A stretch of 64,000 nt of DNA from Branchinecta lynchi (taxonomy: Eukaryota; Arthropoda; Branchiopoda; Anostraca; Branchinectidae), in assembly GCA_023053575.1 (NCBI GenBank), contig JAKZAP010000016.1:19052030-19116029 (forward strand). Direction: 5' to 3'. The notes under the pieces were generated by a model. That model saw only the letters and a list, made by a program, of their open reading frames with translations. It searched no databases and was not told the origin of the DNA. The first letter of the stretch is position 1, and the number at the start of each line of letters is the position of its first letter. The position numbers and the translations under genes are program-made. Positions 37,301 through 49,300 of the stretch are shown here, piece after piece.

Positions 37301-40300
37301 AGTTCGATTTAGGGGTAAGAAGAGAGGCTGAATCCGTGTGTGACAATCATATTTTACCCGGACATATAGTTCGACCGGAATCCGGCTGGAGTCGGAAAAT
37401 TTGTTATAAGTTAAATTTTATTTGAAGTTGATTAGATGTTCATTATTGGGGAAAGAAGATACTCTGAGTTCATTTTTTAGCTTTCTTTTTTTCGCCGGAC
37501 AATTAGTTCTTGAGTTTAGCCGAAAATCGGGAAATTGGCGGTAGTGGCAGGAAGTTTTTCTCAGATGATTAGCTATTTGGCCTTAATCTGTTTCTGAATT
37601 TTAATTGTAAAAATGTTCAAGGAGTCTGGCGATGACTGGATCTGGCTAAGACAAGACCCAGTTGTCTGGATCAGATATTGAATTTTTGGGATCCCATCGA
37701 AACCTTTGGTCTTGTTCTTACTAACCGCTTGGCTGCCAAGCCACTGACTGAGGTAGACTATTTGATCTCCCGCGGACTGATTCCACAAGGGCAAAATCAT
37801 CGACTGACGGTTCGCCCACAGCCTGCTGCGTAGGGATTTCGGTCGTCAGTGGCTCTGATGGCTGCACTGAGCCAACTGTTTCTGGAATAGACTCTGCTTC
37901 TTTTCTAGTAGGCTTCTCTGAGGCAACTGGATCTGAGTTGACTCTGCTTTCTGCCTGGAGTTTCCTGCTGTTTCCCGCAGTGGTGTCAAGACGATCTCTG
38001 GTCCTTTCGCCTCTCCTCTGTTGGCTGAGTCACCTATTCTCTGTTCTAGAGCTTCGCTTCTGTCCTTCGTTGCGGACAAGGGAGACTTCGATTCGTTTGA
38101 GCCTGATGAACTCGACATGTTTCTCGGAGGGCTCCTCCTCTTCCATAGCTCTTCATCAGCTCTACTTGTCTGAAGCACCGGATCTGACACGGGACCTGAA
38201 CCGGTACTTCTTTTTGAGCTCTGACTCTTGCTCATCTTTTCTTCTTTGCGTTTTCTCTTTTCATCAACCGCCTCCCAATCGACTGGTCCTACCAACCATT
38301 TTTCCACTTTCGCTAACCAGCTCTTTCGATTATATTTTGCTGCAGATCCACTGGATTTCTTGATTTTACTTCGCGAAACAGAAGGTTTTGCAATGTCGGC
38401 GTTCTGATCTCGCAGTGGACTCTCAGTCTCCTTTGGATTCGCCAGAGGGGTAGAACATGAGGGTCCTGGCGTAAACAGCAGTTCCGTCGGCTGGAACACT
38501 TCGTCTCCTCCAATCGAGTCGTCGTACTTCTGGCCTAGATAGTTGTCCCAGGCAAGCTCGCTTGGTGTCGCTTTTGTTCTTTCAGTCATAACGCAGGGTC
38601 TAGATCCAAGCTATGGTGACAGATTCTTGCCTACGAACCGACAAACCTAATTTGTGACGTGATTAAAGACCGGATGTTCACAGATATTTTATTTTGTTCA
38701 GTGAATCAATCAAGTTTATTTTTCCAAATGGCTTAAAGTTAGGAGAGGAATAAAATATTTACGAAATACACAGACACGGAACAAATTAACTAATACAAAT
38801 ACAAGACGTGGCCAGAAATAAATGATTTGAGAAAACTATGCGAGAATTCGGCAGAAGAATTAGCAGGACATGGAGATAACATATATTATTATTATTATTA
38901 TTATTATTATTTATTTGAATCCTTCAAAACTGAAGAGTAATGTATAAAAAGGAACAACAACATGTCAGTCAAACTCACACACACTTACATACTAATAAAC
39001 AGCTGACCGTTAAAGACAAATTAGCCTATTAAATATACAATGAAGTACATGAAAAAAAAAAAAAAAAGAGCTCAAAATAAACAAACTAAGCAGGGGACTT
39101 TTTTGTGAAAAAAGGAAAAAGGTTGTGATGAAGAAGAATGTTGTCAGCCTTTTTATGAAAGTTCTGAATTTTACCATTTAAAGTTTCCAAAGGATTCTTC
39201 ACTTTAATATATTTGTGTGTGGTCTCGATTTTAAGCGATACCTGACGCAAGACTCATTTGTGTCATCCAGATGAAAAATTTGTAGCCTGCGTAGTTGTAT
39301 GATAGTTGTACGATAAAGTTACATCTAGTTATATTATATGTAATATTAAAGAGTACTGTCATTTAATGTGCCTCAGACTGGGCCAATTTTAAGTAGTAGT
39401 ATCCAGTAGCATCCTATCTTGCTCCAGGATCATCCGGTCTTGCTAATAGTAGCAAGCACTAGAATGCAGTAACACGGTAGCCTTGCAGTAGAAGCATGTA
39501 GTAGCATCGGGTTAGTACTCAATGCTTCTTTTCGTACAACTTTATACTACTCGGCTCGGGTCGAGGCTTGATCGAGCTTCTTCCTGCGCATCCAGAAATT
39601 AGAAATTCCTTTAAATTGGATACCCTTTCATGCCGCCGACTTCAACTTTGTATGAAGTTCGGTACATCTATAGTCCAAAACCCACTTCACCGGGATATAC
39701 TCCCTCCTGATTTTCTCCCCTTCCGAATTCGTCTTCCTCGTCAAGCTGCCGATCCTGTGCCTCGTTTAGAGCCGGTGATAGCTTTGCGAACTAGGTATGC
39801 TCAGAGTTTCGTCCCCTCGTTTGTTCGTGTATATAACTCAGGGCGCTTCTGAACGTTAATTTTTATGTTATTTGTATTTTATATCTGATTGATTTAATGT
39901 TTTTGTATATTGACCATATTTATCATAAGATGTCGGTAGAAATGTCGCAAAATTGTATATACTTGTAGATTGTTCTGTTATGACGTTATGTATTGACGTA
40001 AAAACGACCTATCGGCTTGTCCGTTATCTGTTTTTTAGATTATATTGAATTGATTGATTGATTGAATTGATAGAGAATAGCCTTGTTAGACTGGCAGCTG
40101 GTCCATTGTTCACGTCACTACCAGTAGTTGCTAGTCTTATGGATTAGTTAAGCATTAGGTTCGTCTGCGTATTGTTTTGTTTGTTTCGAGTAGTATGTGG
40201 TTTCTATTGTTGTTTTTTGTTTATGGCGTAAGCTGAAATAAAATTGATTGATTGATTGACTACTGAGATAAATTTTTCATCGGGATTTTACACTTGTGCA

Positions 40301-43300
40301 GTTGAGTTCTAGAAAGGATGAATGAATCACACTCACTTCGTTATGTACAAAATTAATTGGATGATTGACAAAGAGAGCCGCGCTTATTTATTTACTTCCT
40401 TCATAACTGAGTACTAAATATAATATAGAAAACAGAAATGTGCCTAAACCATCTGGTCAATTTAGGGACATATAAATACTATGAAAAATACACGTGACTT
40501 CGACAACTAAATTACAATTGTTTACGTACTATATTATTCACTCGTTAAAAATGGGTGCAGGTTCTGGGTTTGGGGGGCTACGGACGCTTATGTATAAAAG
40601 TTGGTCATTCTTCAAAATTTTGGAAATTTCGCCGGCTCTGCCAAAAATCATGGACAACTGGGCCCAGCCAGTTCACGACACTCTACATTATTTTCTGGCC
40701 GATGAATGACAAATTGTATATTCTGTTTGTTGTGTTTTATTTAATTCATTCATTTTACTTTACATACTCCGCTTTTCAAATGGCGGATCAGAAATAAATT
40801 ATTACTTACTTAAAATTAAAACTGGGTCTTTTACTTTAAAATCAGAAACCAACTGATAAAACGATAAAATAATCTGGTTTTGGCGAGTTGCTTCGTAGGA
40901 ATCGCGGGAAATTAAAAAAATGCTTTAGTCAAAAATAATTGGCAGAAGTTGTCGCTATTATTCAGGACGTGGAAAGTGATCTTGGAAAGGTGTATAGCCA
41001 CACGTCATAATACAGACTTTTGGGATTTACTACGAAATCCGGCGAACTGGACGACTGTACATTCACTCTGCATTTTGATATGCACTTAGGCTACAACCAA
41101 ACAAAATAAAAGTCACTAAACACGGACGACAAAAAACAGACTGACTGGACCGGGTGTATAATTTTTATTTCGCGTTTGGGAAAGCGAAACCGTAAGAACA
41201 CCAGAGTCGCCCAAAGGATGTATCAACAACTCAACATCGGTAGTGTTGACTGATTTGGACGACTTCTCTAGCTTTAAGCTATTTGGTTCAATAAATGTTC
41301 TGGAATGAATGAATGAAGGGTTTATTAAGAAAAAATGGAATCTTCAAAGCCCAGAGGCGAACCTGTAAGGGACTAATTACCCTCGAAACAAAACATTAAC
41401 GTTCAAAACTTCGACAAAAATAAAGGAAAAAAGGGAAAGAAAGGAGCTTGACTTACGCGGTCTGGGACGCCCAACCAGAATTGATTATAAATCTTGATTG
41501 ATTCAATTGTTGATTGCTGCTTCTTCTAGGTTTCTTCAAGTCCTGCCGAGCTAGAGGTTCGTCGCCCCACTCCCCAAGACAGAAAACAAATGTGCAGTTT
41601 CATCCCCATTGACGTCCCGGAAGTGACGCCACTGTCAAAGCAGCAGCTGGCCCAAGCACTCGCACATCTGTTAAAGGTTTGCAATCCCACTTCCCCTTCA
41701 TACCCATGGCGCTCCGTAGCATGGGTTCACACCCAAACCCCGCCCTACAACTGCACAACTATATACTCGCTCTTAGGCTGCAATAAGGGCTCACATCCAA
41801 GCTCTCTTTACGAGTGCACGAAATCTCATTACGACTGCACAACAATGCACCGACCCTTCGGCTGCACCAAGGGCTCACATCCAAACCCTCTTTACGAATG
41901 CACAAACTTTCATTACGACTGCACAACAATAAACTGACTCTTCGGCTGCTCCAAGGGCTCACATCCAAACTCTCTGTACGACTGGACAAAATCTCATTAC
42001 GGCTGCACAACAATACACTGACTCTTCGGCAACACCAAGGCTCACATCACAACTGCATCCTTACGACTGCACAACAATAAACTAACTCTTCTGCTGCACC
42101 AAGAATATAATAAACCTTCAGAGCGTTCCACCCGGAATCGCAACCGGTCTTTTCACCATGGACAAAGTATATGTTCCTGATCAGGATCGAACCCGGCCAA
42201 ATGAGATTGTGGAAGCAAATACTGTTTTATTAATCCTCTGGGAGCACCAAAAATATAGTGACGATCCAGGAAATCCCCGACACACACACACACATACACT
42301 GTATCAATTAGATATTATCGGCCGGCCGGCGTCACTTGCGACCCTACCCCTGCCCAACGTTATATCTACTCCTCGTCCTCGCTAAGAATATTGTAATAAA
42401 CGTCATTCGGTCACCGGAGAATACGTCGGTGTCTTTACTATTCACGTCACGTCATCTAGCTCACAAGGGCTATCACACCAAAAACAACAAAAGGAAAAAA
42501 TACATTGGAAACCTGAAGACTGTACCAATATTAAAAACTACCGGGAATCAATAAAATAAAATAACTACGTTGAATGTACACAGGGAAAGATCCATTCCGC
42601 CGTATGGTTTCACCTCCAACCTCTACCCTACGGATAATGACGAATTAATACGGATAATGAAAACTAATTCTAAAGAGGGGATACATGATTATACGTGGTA
42701 ATACAACTGTGTTTCCACGTTTTTTATGGCACTTGCCTTCCGGCCAAGTGCGATATACCGATCACTTTTCCATCGGTCGGTCTGTCAGTCGGTTAGTCCG
42801 GTGACCGCGAGTTAGGGTACTTCCAGATGTGCTAGGACGATGAAACTTGGCAGGCATATTAGGAACCCGACCAAACTAACTTGGAAATAGTCACTTCCCC
42901 GATCCGACCATCGTGGGGGAAGTGAAGGGACGGGGAATCCAGAATATCTACGTATTTGTAACTTTTGAAGGGGGAATCGGGTCTTAATGAAACTTGATAT
43001 TTGGAAAGACCTCGGTTTTCAGATGTCACAGGGGGGGTGGGGGACCGGAAATCGTGTGATATGTTCTGAGTGGACGGATCGGGATGAAACTTGGTTCGGA
43101 AGAACAAGCACAAGCCCTAGATACATAGTTGACTAGACCAGACCGGATCCGAGCATTGTGGGGGGAGTTGGAGGGAGCGTTCCGGAATTCCGGTGATCCC
43201 GACTTAAGATGCTTACGCATGTACTAGGAAGATGAAACTTGGCAGACATGTTAGGGACCCGACCAAACCTACATGGAAATAGTTACTTCCCCGATCCGAG

Positions 43301-46300
43301 GGGGGAGTAGAGGGGGGGGGGAATCTGGAATATTGATGTATTTATAGCTTTTGAACGGGGAATCGGATCTTAATGAAACTTGATATTTGGAAGGACCTCT
43401 ATAACGGTGTATCGCATTGTTTAATAGTTTTAACTGGACCCCGCAAGTGAGAACCCCCTAGGCACCTTTTATTGTTCACAGTTTGTACTGCAACTACTTT
43501 TGTGCTTTACCGGAAATGTGGTTCTACACAATAGTAGTCAGCAGTTTTCGTGTCTCCCACAATTGTTCAACAATTGTGGTGCCGAACTACAATTCTAAGA
43601 TTAAGATATAAGCCAGGGTGTTCGCGCTAGTTGGGCAGTCTAAGTCGCAGTCTAAGTCGCAGTCTAAGTCGTAGTCTAAGTGGCAGTCCAAGTGTATATT
43701 GTGTTAGACCAAGTACGGTCGTTGGAATGGATTACCGGTCGTGAATTACATAGAAGATCTATCATTGTACAGTGTGGTGAGTGAATAAAACTATATATAT
43801 CTTATACTCTCTAGTACTGCGTTGTAGCCTCTAGACTAAGGAGAACCTGACTCGCCTCCTCGCTACCCATATAACTATATACCGAGGTACGGTATAACTG
43901 GTGGCAGCTTCGGTCTTTAGTTTTTTAGAAGTCTTCAACGTAGTAACAGAGTTTAACTTAGTACTATTTAAGCAGTAGTAATGGCAGATGCCCCGGCTAC
44001 TACCACGCGTAGTTACCCAACGCCCCATCTCCAGTTACAACAGTGGTGACAAGCGGTTTTAGGGCTGAAACGTAGTGGACATGTTTTACGTTAAGCAGAC
44101 AGGGAAGTTTCTTTTTACAGTACAAGAATGGTAAGATAAAAATTATGGTTAGGATACATGGAAAAATCGCTAAGAAAAAGAAGAAGAAAAAAGTAATTTT
44201 TGCCAAAAAGTAATCTTGTCACGATTTAGCGATTAGAAAATTTGAGTTTAATCGGAAAAAGCACTGTTTCTTATTTGTTTAGATTTTTGTAGTAGAGCAT
44301 AGCATAATGTACAGTACCATTAATCTAGTCTGTAAATATTAGTCAACCCAGTGGATTCTAATTTTAGACGTTACTGATCTTTCCATATTAATAAGTAACT
44401 GTTACGCCTCGTCGCAATGTATGTCTGTCCGTATGTTTTTGCTTGGCAAGTCCGTCGGATGAGGTACAGTCTGATGTCTGAACGGTTGTCATATAGTCCC
44501 TATAGGTTGTCCGAGTTCGTGTTGCACGAAGCACAGGACCAGCTCTGATTGAATTTTATAGACGTCAGTTTGGGTGGTGTTGGCGAGGTTTGCCCGAATG
44601 GTGGCATGGCGTGACCGGAACGGCACGCAGGATACCCTCTACTCAAGGTAGCAGGAAGTTTGGAGTCAGTACTCCTTAATAACCGCCAAGCACAGAGACC
44701 CACAGGAGCGCGTATGTCAGGAGTCCGCTTCAGTTGTGTGGAAAACTGCTGATGGAACAGCAGAATTTGCGGATTGCGCGCTGGCGGCTCACGCACCGTG
44801 AGTACACGCCTGAATATATTTCGAGACTCCAGAGAAAATAGTGGAAATAATGATGCGATGAAATAATGCGTTCCCCACTCTCTCTGAGAAGTATAATGAA
44901 ATATGATAATTAAGATGAGATATTGTAACAAGACGTCTAATTCAAGAGTAAATCGCCCTATGATAGGTGACCTAGGCAACCAAAAAAAAAAAAAAAAAAT
45001 CAGCAAAGAAGACTGGAAGGTGTCTGTGAACTTCGATGGGCCATCGGCCCCATGTTGTCGCTCTAGTCCAGTGCGACAAGACCAAGCAGAAACGACAAGA
45101 CCAAGCTTATAAGTTTATGCTTCTAAGTTTATGCTTCATAAACTTATATATATAAGTTTATGCTTCATTGCAAGCCAGTATACTAGGCAAACTTTTATGG
45201 TGAATAATCGTCGGAAATGACTTCGGAAAACCCGATCCCTTTTTCTCGTGAATTTGTTACCTTTCGAATTTGATACTGCCGTGAATTTTCCAGGCACGAG
45301 GCGTTGGTTACTCTCTTCTGGCTGACGACGCACCCGACCGGCTCCAGAACCTGGCCTGTCTACAGCACTGACCGGCGCGCAAAACATTTCGAGGACGAAA
45401 AAATCGGAAAGCGGAGAGGAAAGTCAAGAATATCATCACGTTACTTTTGGACACATGTTTACATGGCAAAAACAAAAACTGAAAAATTTGGACTTATCAC
45501 CAGTTATGGTGCTATCATCGTTAATGGTTTGAACCTATCACCATTCTTCATCAAGAACATTTCAGACCCTTCTTCAGTTATCGTTTTGGACTTATCACCG
45601 GTGCTGTGTGACACCTAGTGACATCACCGGAACGGAACTAAAAGCGACTAAAAGAAAGCCTTCGTACGCCTACATCACGAATGGCATTTATTTTGGACAG
45701 AAGCAGGATACTGAACATTTTCTACATTCGAAACATTAAAACTCTTCTACATCAAAGAGTTAATGGAACATTAGAAGGATTATGAACCAAAAGTAACTGT
45801 GCAGTGTTTAGTGCCGCAAGTAAGCGACTCAGCTCCGTGTTTCGTTTGGACACCGCATTCCAAAATTAATCGTGTGGTCAGTGCAAATTATGAACAATCG
45901 GCAAGTTGGACATGGTGGCCAGTGTATTGGGTAGTTCGGGCGTGGGGGCGTCAGATGCTAGAGGCCGTAAGCCAACCTAGCGATAAAAACGTTTTTCGAG
46001 TTCCGCGATCGCGATGCTCACGATCATAGTATGTAAGTTGCGCTAGGTATTATTGTATATCGTTATGTATTGATCGGTGTAAATACGTGGAATTCCGAGG
46101 TTGCACCTCAAGTTAATTCTGTTTTTGAGTCCCGCTGCGTATAACCGCCGTCTAGAGTCGAAGTATTTGGTTAGGTATTAGGAGTGTCATTTGTCTGTGG
46201 CTAGGTATTAGGAGCGTCGCTTGACACAGATCGGGAGATCTGTTTTCTCCCAGGTCGGGCGACTTATAACGGTGTATCGCATTGTTTAATAGTTTTAACT

Positions 46301-49300
46301 GGACCCCGCAAGTGAGAACCCCCTAGGCACCTTTTATTGTTCACAGTTTGTACTGCAACTACTTTTGTGCTTTACCGGAAATGTGGTTCTACACAATAGT
46401 AGTCAGCAGTTTTCGTGTCTCCCACAATTGTTCAACAATTGTGGTGCCGAACTACAATTCTAAGATTAAGATATAAGCCAGGGTGTTCGCGCTAGTTGGG
46501 CAGTCTAAGTCGCAGTCTAAGTCGCAGTCTAAGTCGTAGTCTAAGTGGCAGTCCAAGTGTATATTGTGTTAGACCAAGTACGGTCGTTGGAATGGATTAC
46601 CGGTCGTGAATTACATAGAAGATCTATCATTGTACAGTGTGGTGAGTGAATAAAACTATATATATCTTATACTCTCTAGTACTGCGTTGTAGCCTCTAGA
46701 CTAAGGAGAACCTGACTCGCCTCCTCGCTACCCATATAACTATATACCGAGGTACGGTATACCTCGTGTCTCAGATGTCCCATTTCAATGCGGACAGGAT
46801 CCGATCAATGTGGGGGAGTCGGGGCGGGGGGGAGGGGGATTTTGTGACACGCTTAGAATATGGCGATTGGGATATGACTTGGTGGGAAGAAAAAGCATAA
46901 GCCCTAGATAAATCAGTGATAGAACCGGACCGGACTCGTTCAATCTGGGGGAGTTGTAGGGGGGTGCAGAATTCCGGTGTTTGCAGTTTAACGTAGGCTA
47001 CTTCCAGATGTGCTAGGACGATGAAACTTGACTTGAACATTAGAGACTTGACAAGGATCAGGATCCGACCATCTTTTAAAGTACTCATCTTAACCACAAA
47101 CTGCAACAAATACTTTAAAGCAAACCTAACATTTGGACGATCCCCATGAGCCCATGATCATTTTTGCCTCAAGCAAAATGACAGCAAAAGTGAGTGCAAA
47201 AAAAAAAAAAAAAAATACCAAACGATTCATTTTCGTGATTTCCAAGCGTCCATCGTCATTCTTATTTACCAAGTCTTGCAAGTGCCATATGAGCTTCCAG
47301 CTCTTGTTTTGTCAATCAAACAATCAAATTTAATTCCAAATAGCTTAAAGCTAGAAGAGGTGAATAAAATATTTATGGTAAACACAAAAAACGGCAACCA
47401 ATTAACTAATCGCTTTACGAGAAACCTGAAATAAATGTTTGAATGAAACTGTAAAATTGGGTTGTCGAATTCGCACGATATGTATGGCAAAAGCTGGTTA
47501 TTAGCAGGCATGTGCACTGTTCCTGTTTTCAGTTTCTGTTTTTTTTCTCATGTTTCACTGTTTTCTGTTTCAGGGACCCAAAAATAAACAGAATAGCTTT
47601 TGTGAAGCCAGCTGTTTTTATGGCACTTGCCTTCCGGCCAATTGCCATATATCGATCACTTTTCCGTCGGTCAGTCGGTTAGTCCGGTGATCGCGAGTTA
47701 GGGTACATCCAGATGCTAGGACAATAAAACTTGGCAGGCATATTAGGGACCGACCAAACTAACTTGGAAATAGTCACTTGCCCTATACGACCATCGTGGA
47801 GGGAGGGAGGGGAGCCGGAATCCGGAATTCAGTGACATGCATAACTTTCGAATGGGTGATCGGATCTTAATGAAACTTGATATTTGGAAAGACTGCCATA
47901 TTTCAGATGTCTCATTTCAAGTCCGGGACGAATCCGATGAATGTGGGGGGGGGGGGGGGTCGGAGGGGGTAAACAGAAATCTGTGACACGCTTAGAGTCG
48001 AGCGATCGAGATGAAAGTTGGTGGGAGGAACAAGCATAATACCTAGGTGTATCATTGACAGAACGGACAGGATTTGTGCACTATGGTGGGAGTTAGAGGG
48101 GGGGGGGCGGAATTCCGGTGATAAGGAGTTAAGTTACTTCCAGGTGGGTTAGGACAATGAAAATTGGTAGGCAAAGCCAAGGATCCGACCAGATCAACCT
48201 GGAAATAGTAAACTTCCCGATCCGACCACCGTGGGGGAGTTTAAGGAGGGAGAATCCGGAATTTTGAGGAATGTTTAACTTTGGAACTGTAATCGGCTCT
48301 TAACGAAACTTGACATTTGAAAAGACCAAGTGTCTCGGATGTCCCACCGGGTCCGATGAATGTGGGAAGGGGGGAGGGTAGAAATCTTGTGACGCGCTTA
48401 GAGTGGAGCGATTGAGCTGAAACTTGGGTGTGAAGAACAAGGACAAGAAATACATCAGTTACAAAACCACACCGGGTTCGGGCACTGTGAGGGGAGTTGG
48501 GGGGGGGGCGGAATTCCGGCGATCGCGAATCAAGGTACTTCCAGATGTGCTAGGGCAATGAAACTTGGCTTGAACATTAGAAACTTGACAAGATTGGCTT
48601 TGAAATTGTCTCTTCTCAGATCCGACCATCTCTTAAAGTACTAATCCTAACCACGAAGTGCAAAAAAATGCATTAAAGCAAATTATACATTTTAATTCAC
48701 GGCTTTTGCTCAAAAATTAATTTCAGTACCCTTAAAGTGCGCTTCTTAACCGGCAAGTAAAAAAAAATACTTTAACCGAACGACTTAATTATATTCATGA
48801 TTCAGAAGGGCCCAAGATCATTTTTGAACCAAGGGTTTTTGCTTAAAAGTGAATTTCTTAAAGTACAAACAATAATTTCGAGCAAAATATTCCTAATTTC
48901 ATCCTCTGACCGAGCCTTGCAAGTGCCATATAAGCTTCCAGCTCTTGTTTAATTTTATTCTTCCAAGCTGACCGTTCATTGCAAACAAATTAGAAAAAAC
49001 CAGATTTACTTTTATCTGCATGTCGTTCAATCCGTATGATATGATATGATATTTATTGTCTTCAGAGCCCAAAGGCCATAACAAACACACATAAATAACA
49101 ACACGTAAATACAAAATAAACGGTCACACTACTACACTAAACCCCACTCAAACACTTTTCCCTGTGCCGACTGGCACACTCTGAGGAACCTCGCCAGGTT
49201 TCTTATACTAAGAAAATCCCTACTCCGCATAATATTTACCAAACCACTTCCTCCCATGAATCCCTCCCATTAAAAATTTCCTCCCTCAGATCCTCAGTTT

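Larger units (their letters stand above)
43400..46760 (+). mobile_element. LTR retrotransposon without gag-pol, two 496-bp LTRs
   Basis: Two LTRs (43400-43895, 46265-46760) appear identical by eye and flank 2369 bp. The host sequence ACCTC is duplicated at 43395-43399 and 46761-46765. TGGTGGCAGC at 43899-43908 fits a primer-binding site for a leucine tRNA 3' end, as in many Ty3/gypsy-type elements. The interior has only short frames; no protease, RT, RNase H or integrase motif is visible. It is therefore a non-autonomous (LARD/TRIM-like) copy. Orientation is taken from the primer-binding site. Confidence 0.88.
42722..47310 (+). mobile_element. Family B repeat, split by an LTR element
   Basis: Head TATGGCACTTGCCTTCCGG, tail CATATGAGCTTCCAGCTCTT. 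The module sequence breaks at GATATTTGGAAGGACCTC (43399) and resumes as ACCTCGTGTCTCAG at 46761, with the LTR element between. Confidence 0.85.

Noticed and set aside
41590..42080. Cysteine/threonine-rich repeated frames after exon 8
   Set aside because: They are produced by the 87-bp minisatellite, broken by stops, on both strands; only the first 87 bases to 41676 are coding (DCP1 exon 8).
44500..45006. 168-codon minus-strand frame inside the LTR element
   Set aside because: It has no gag, protease, RT or integrase motif and starts in a poly-T run; probably chance.
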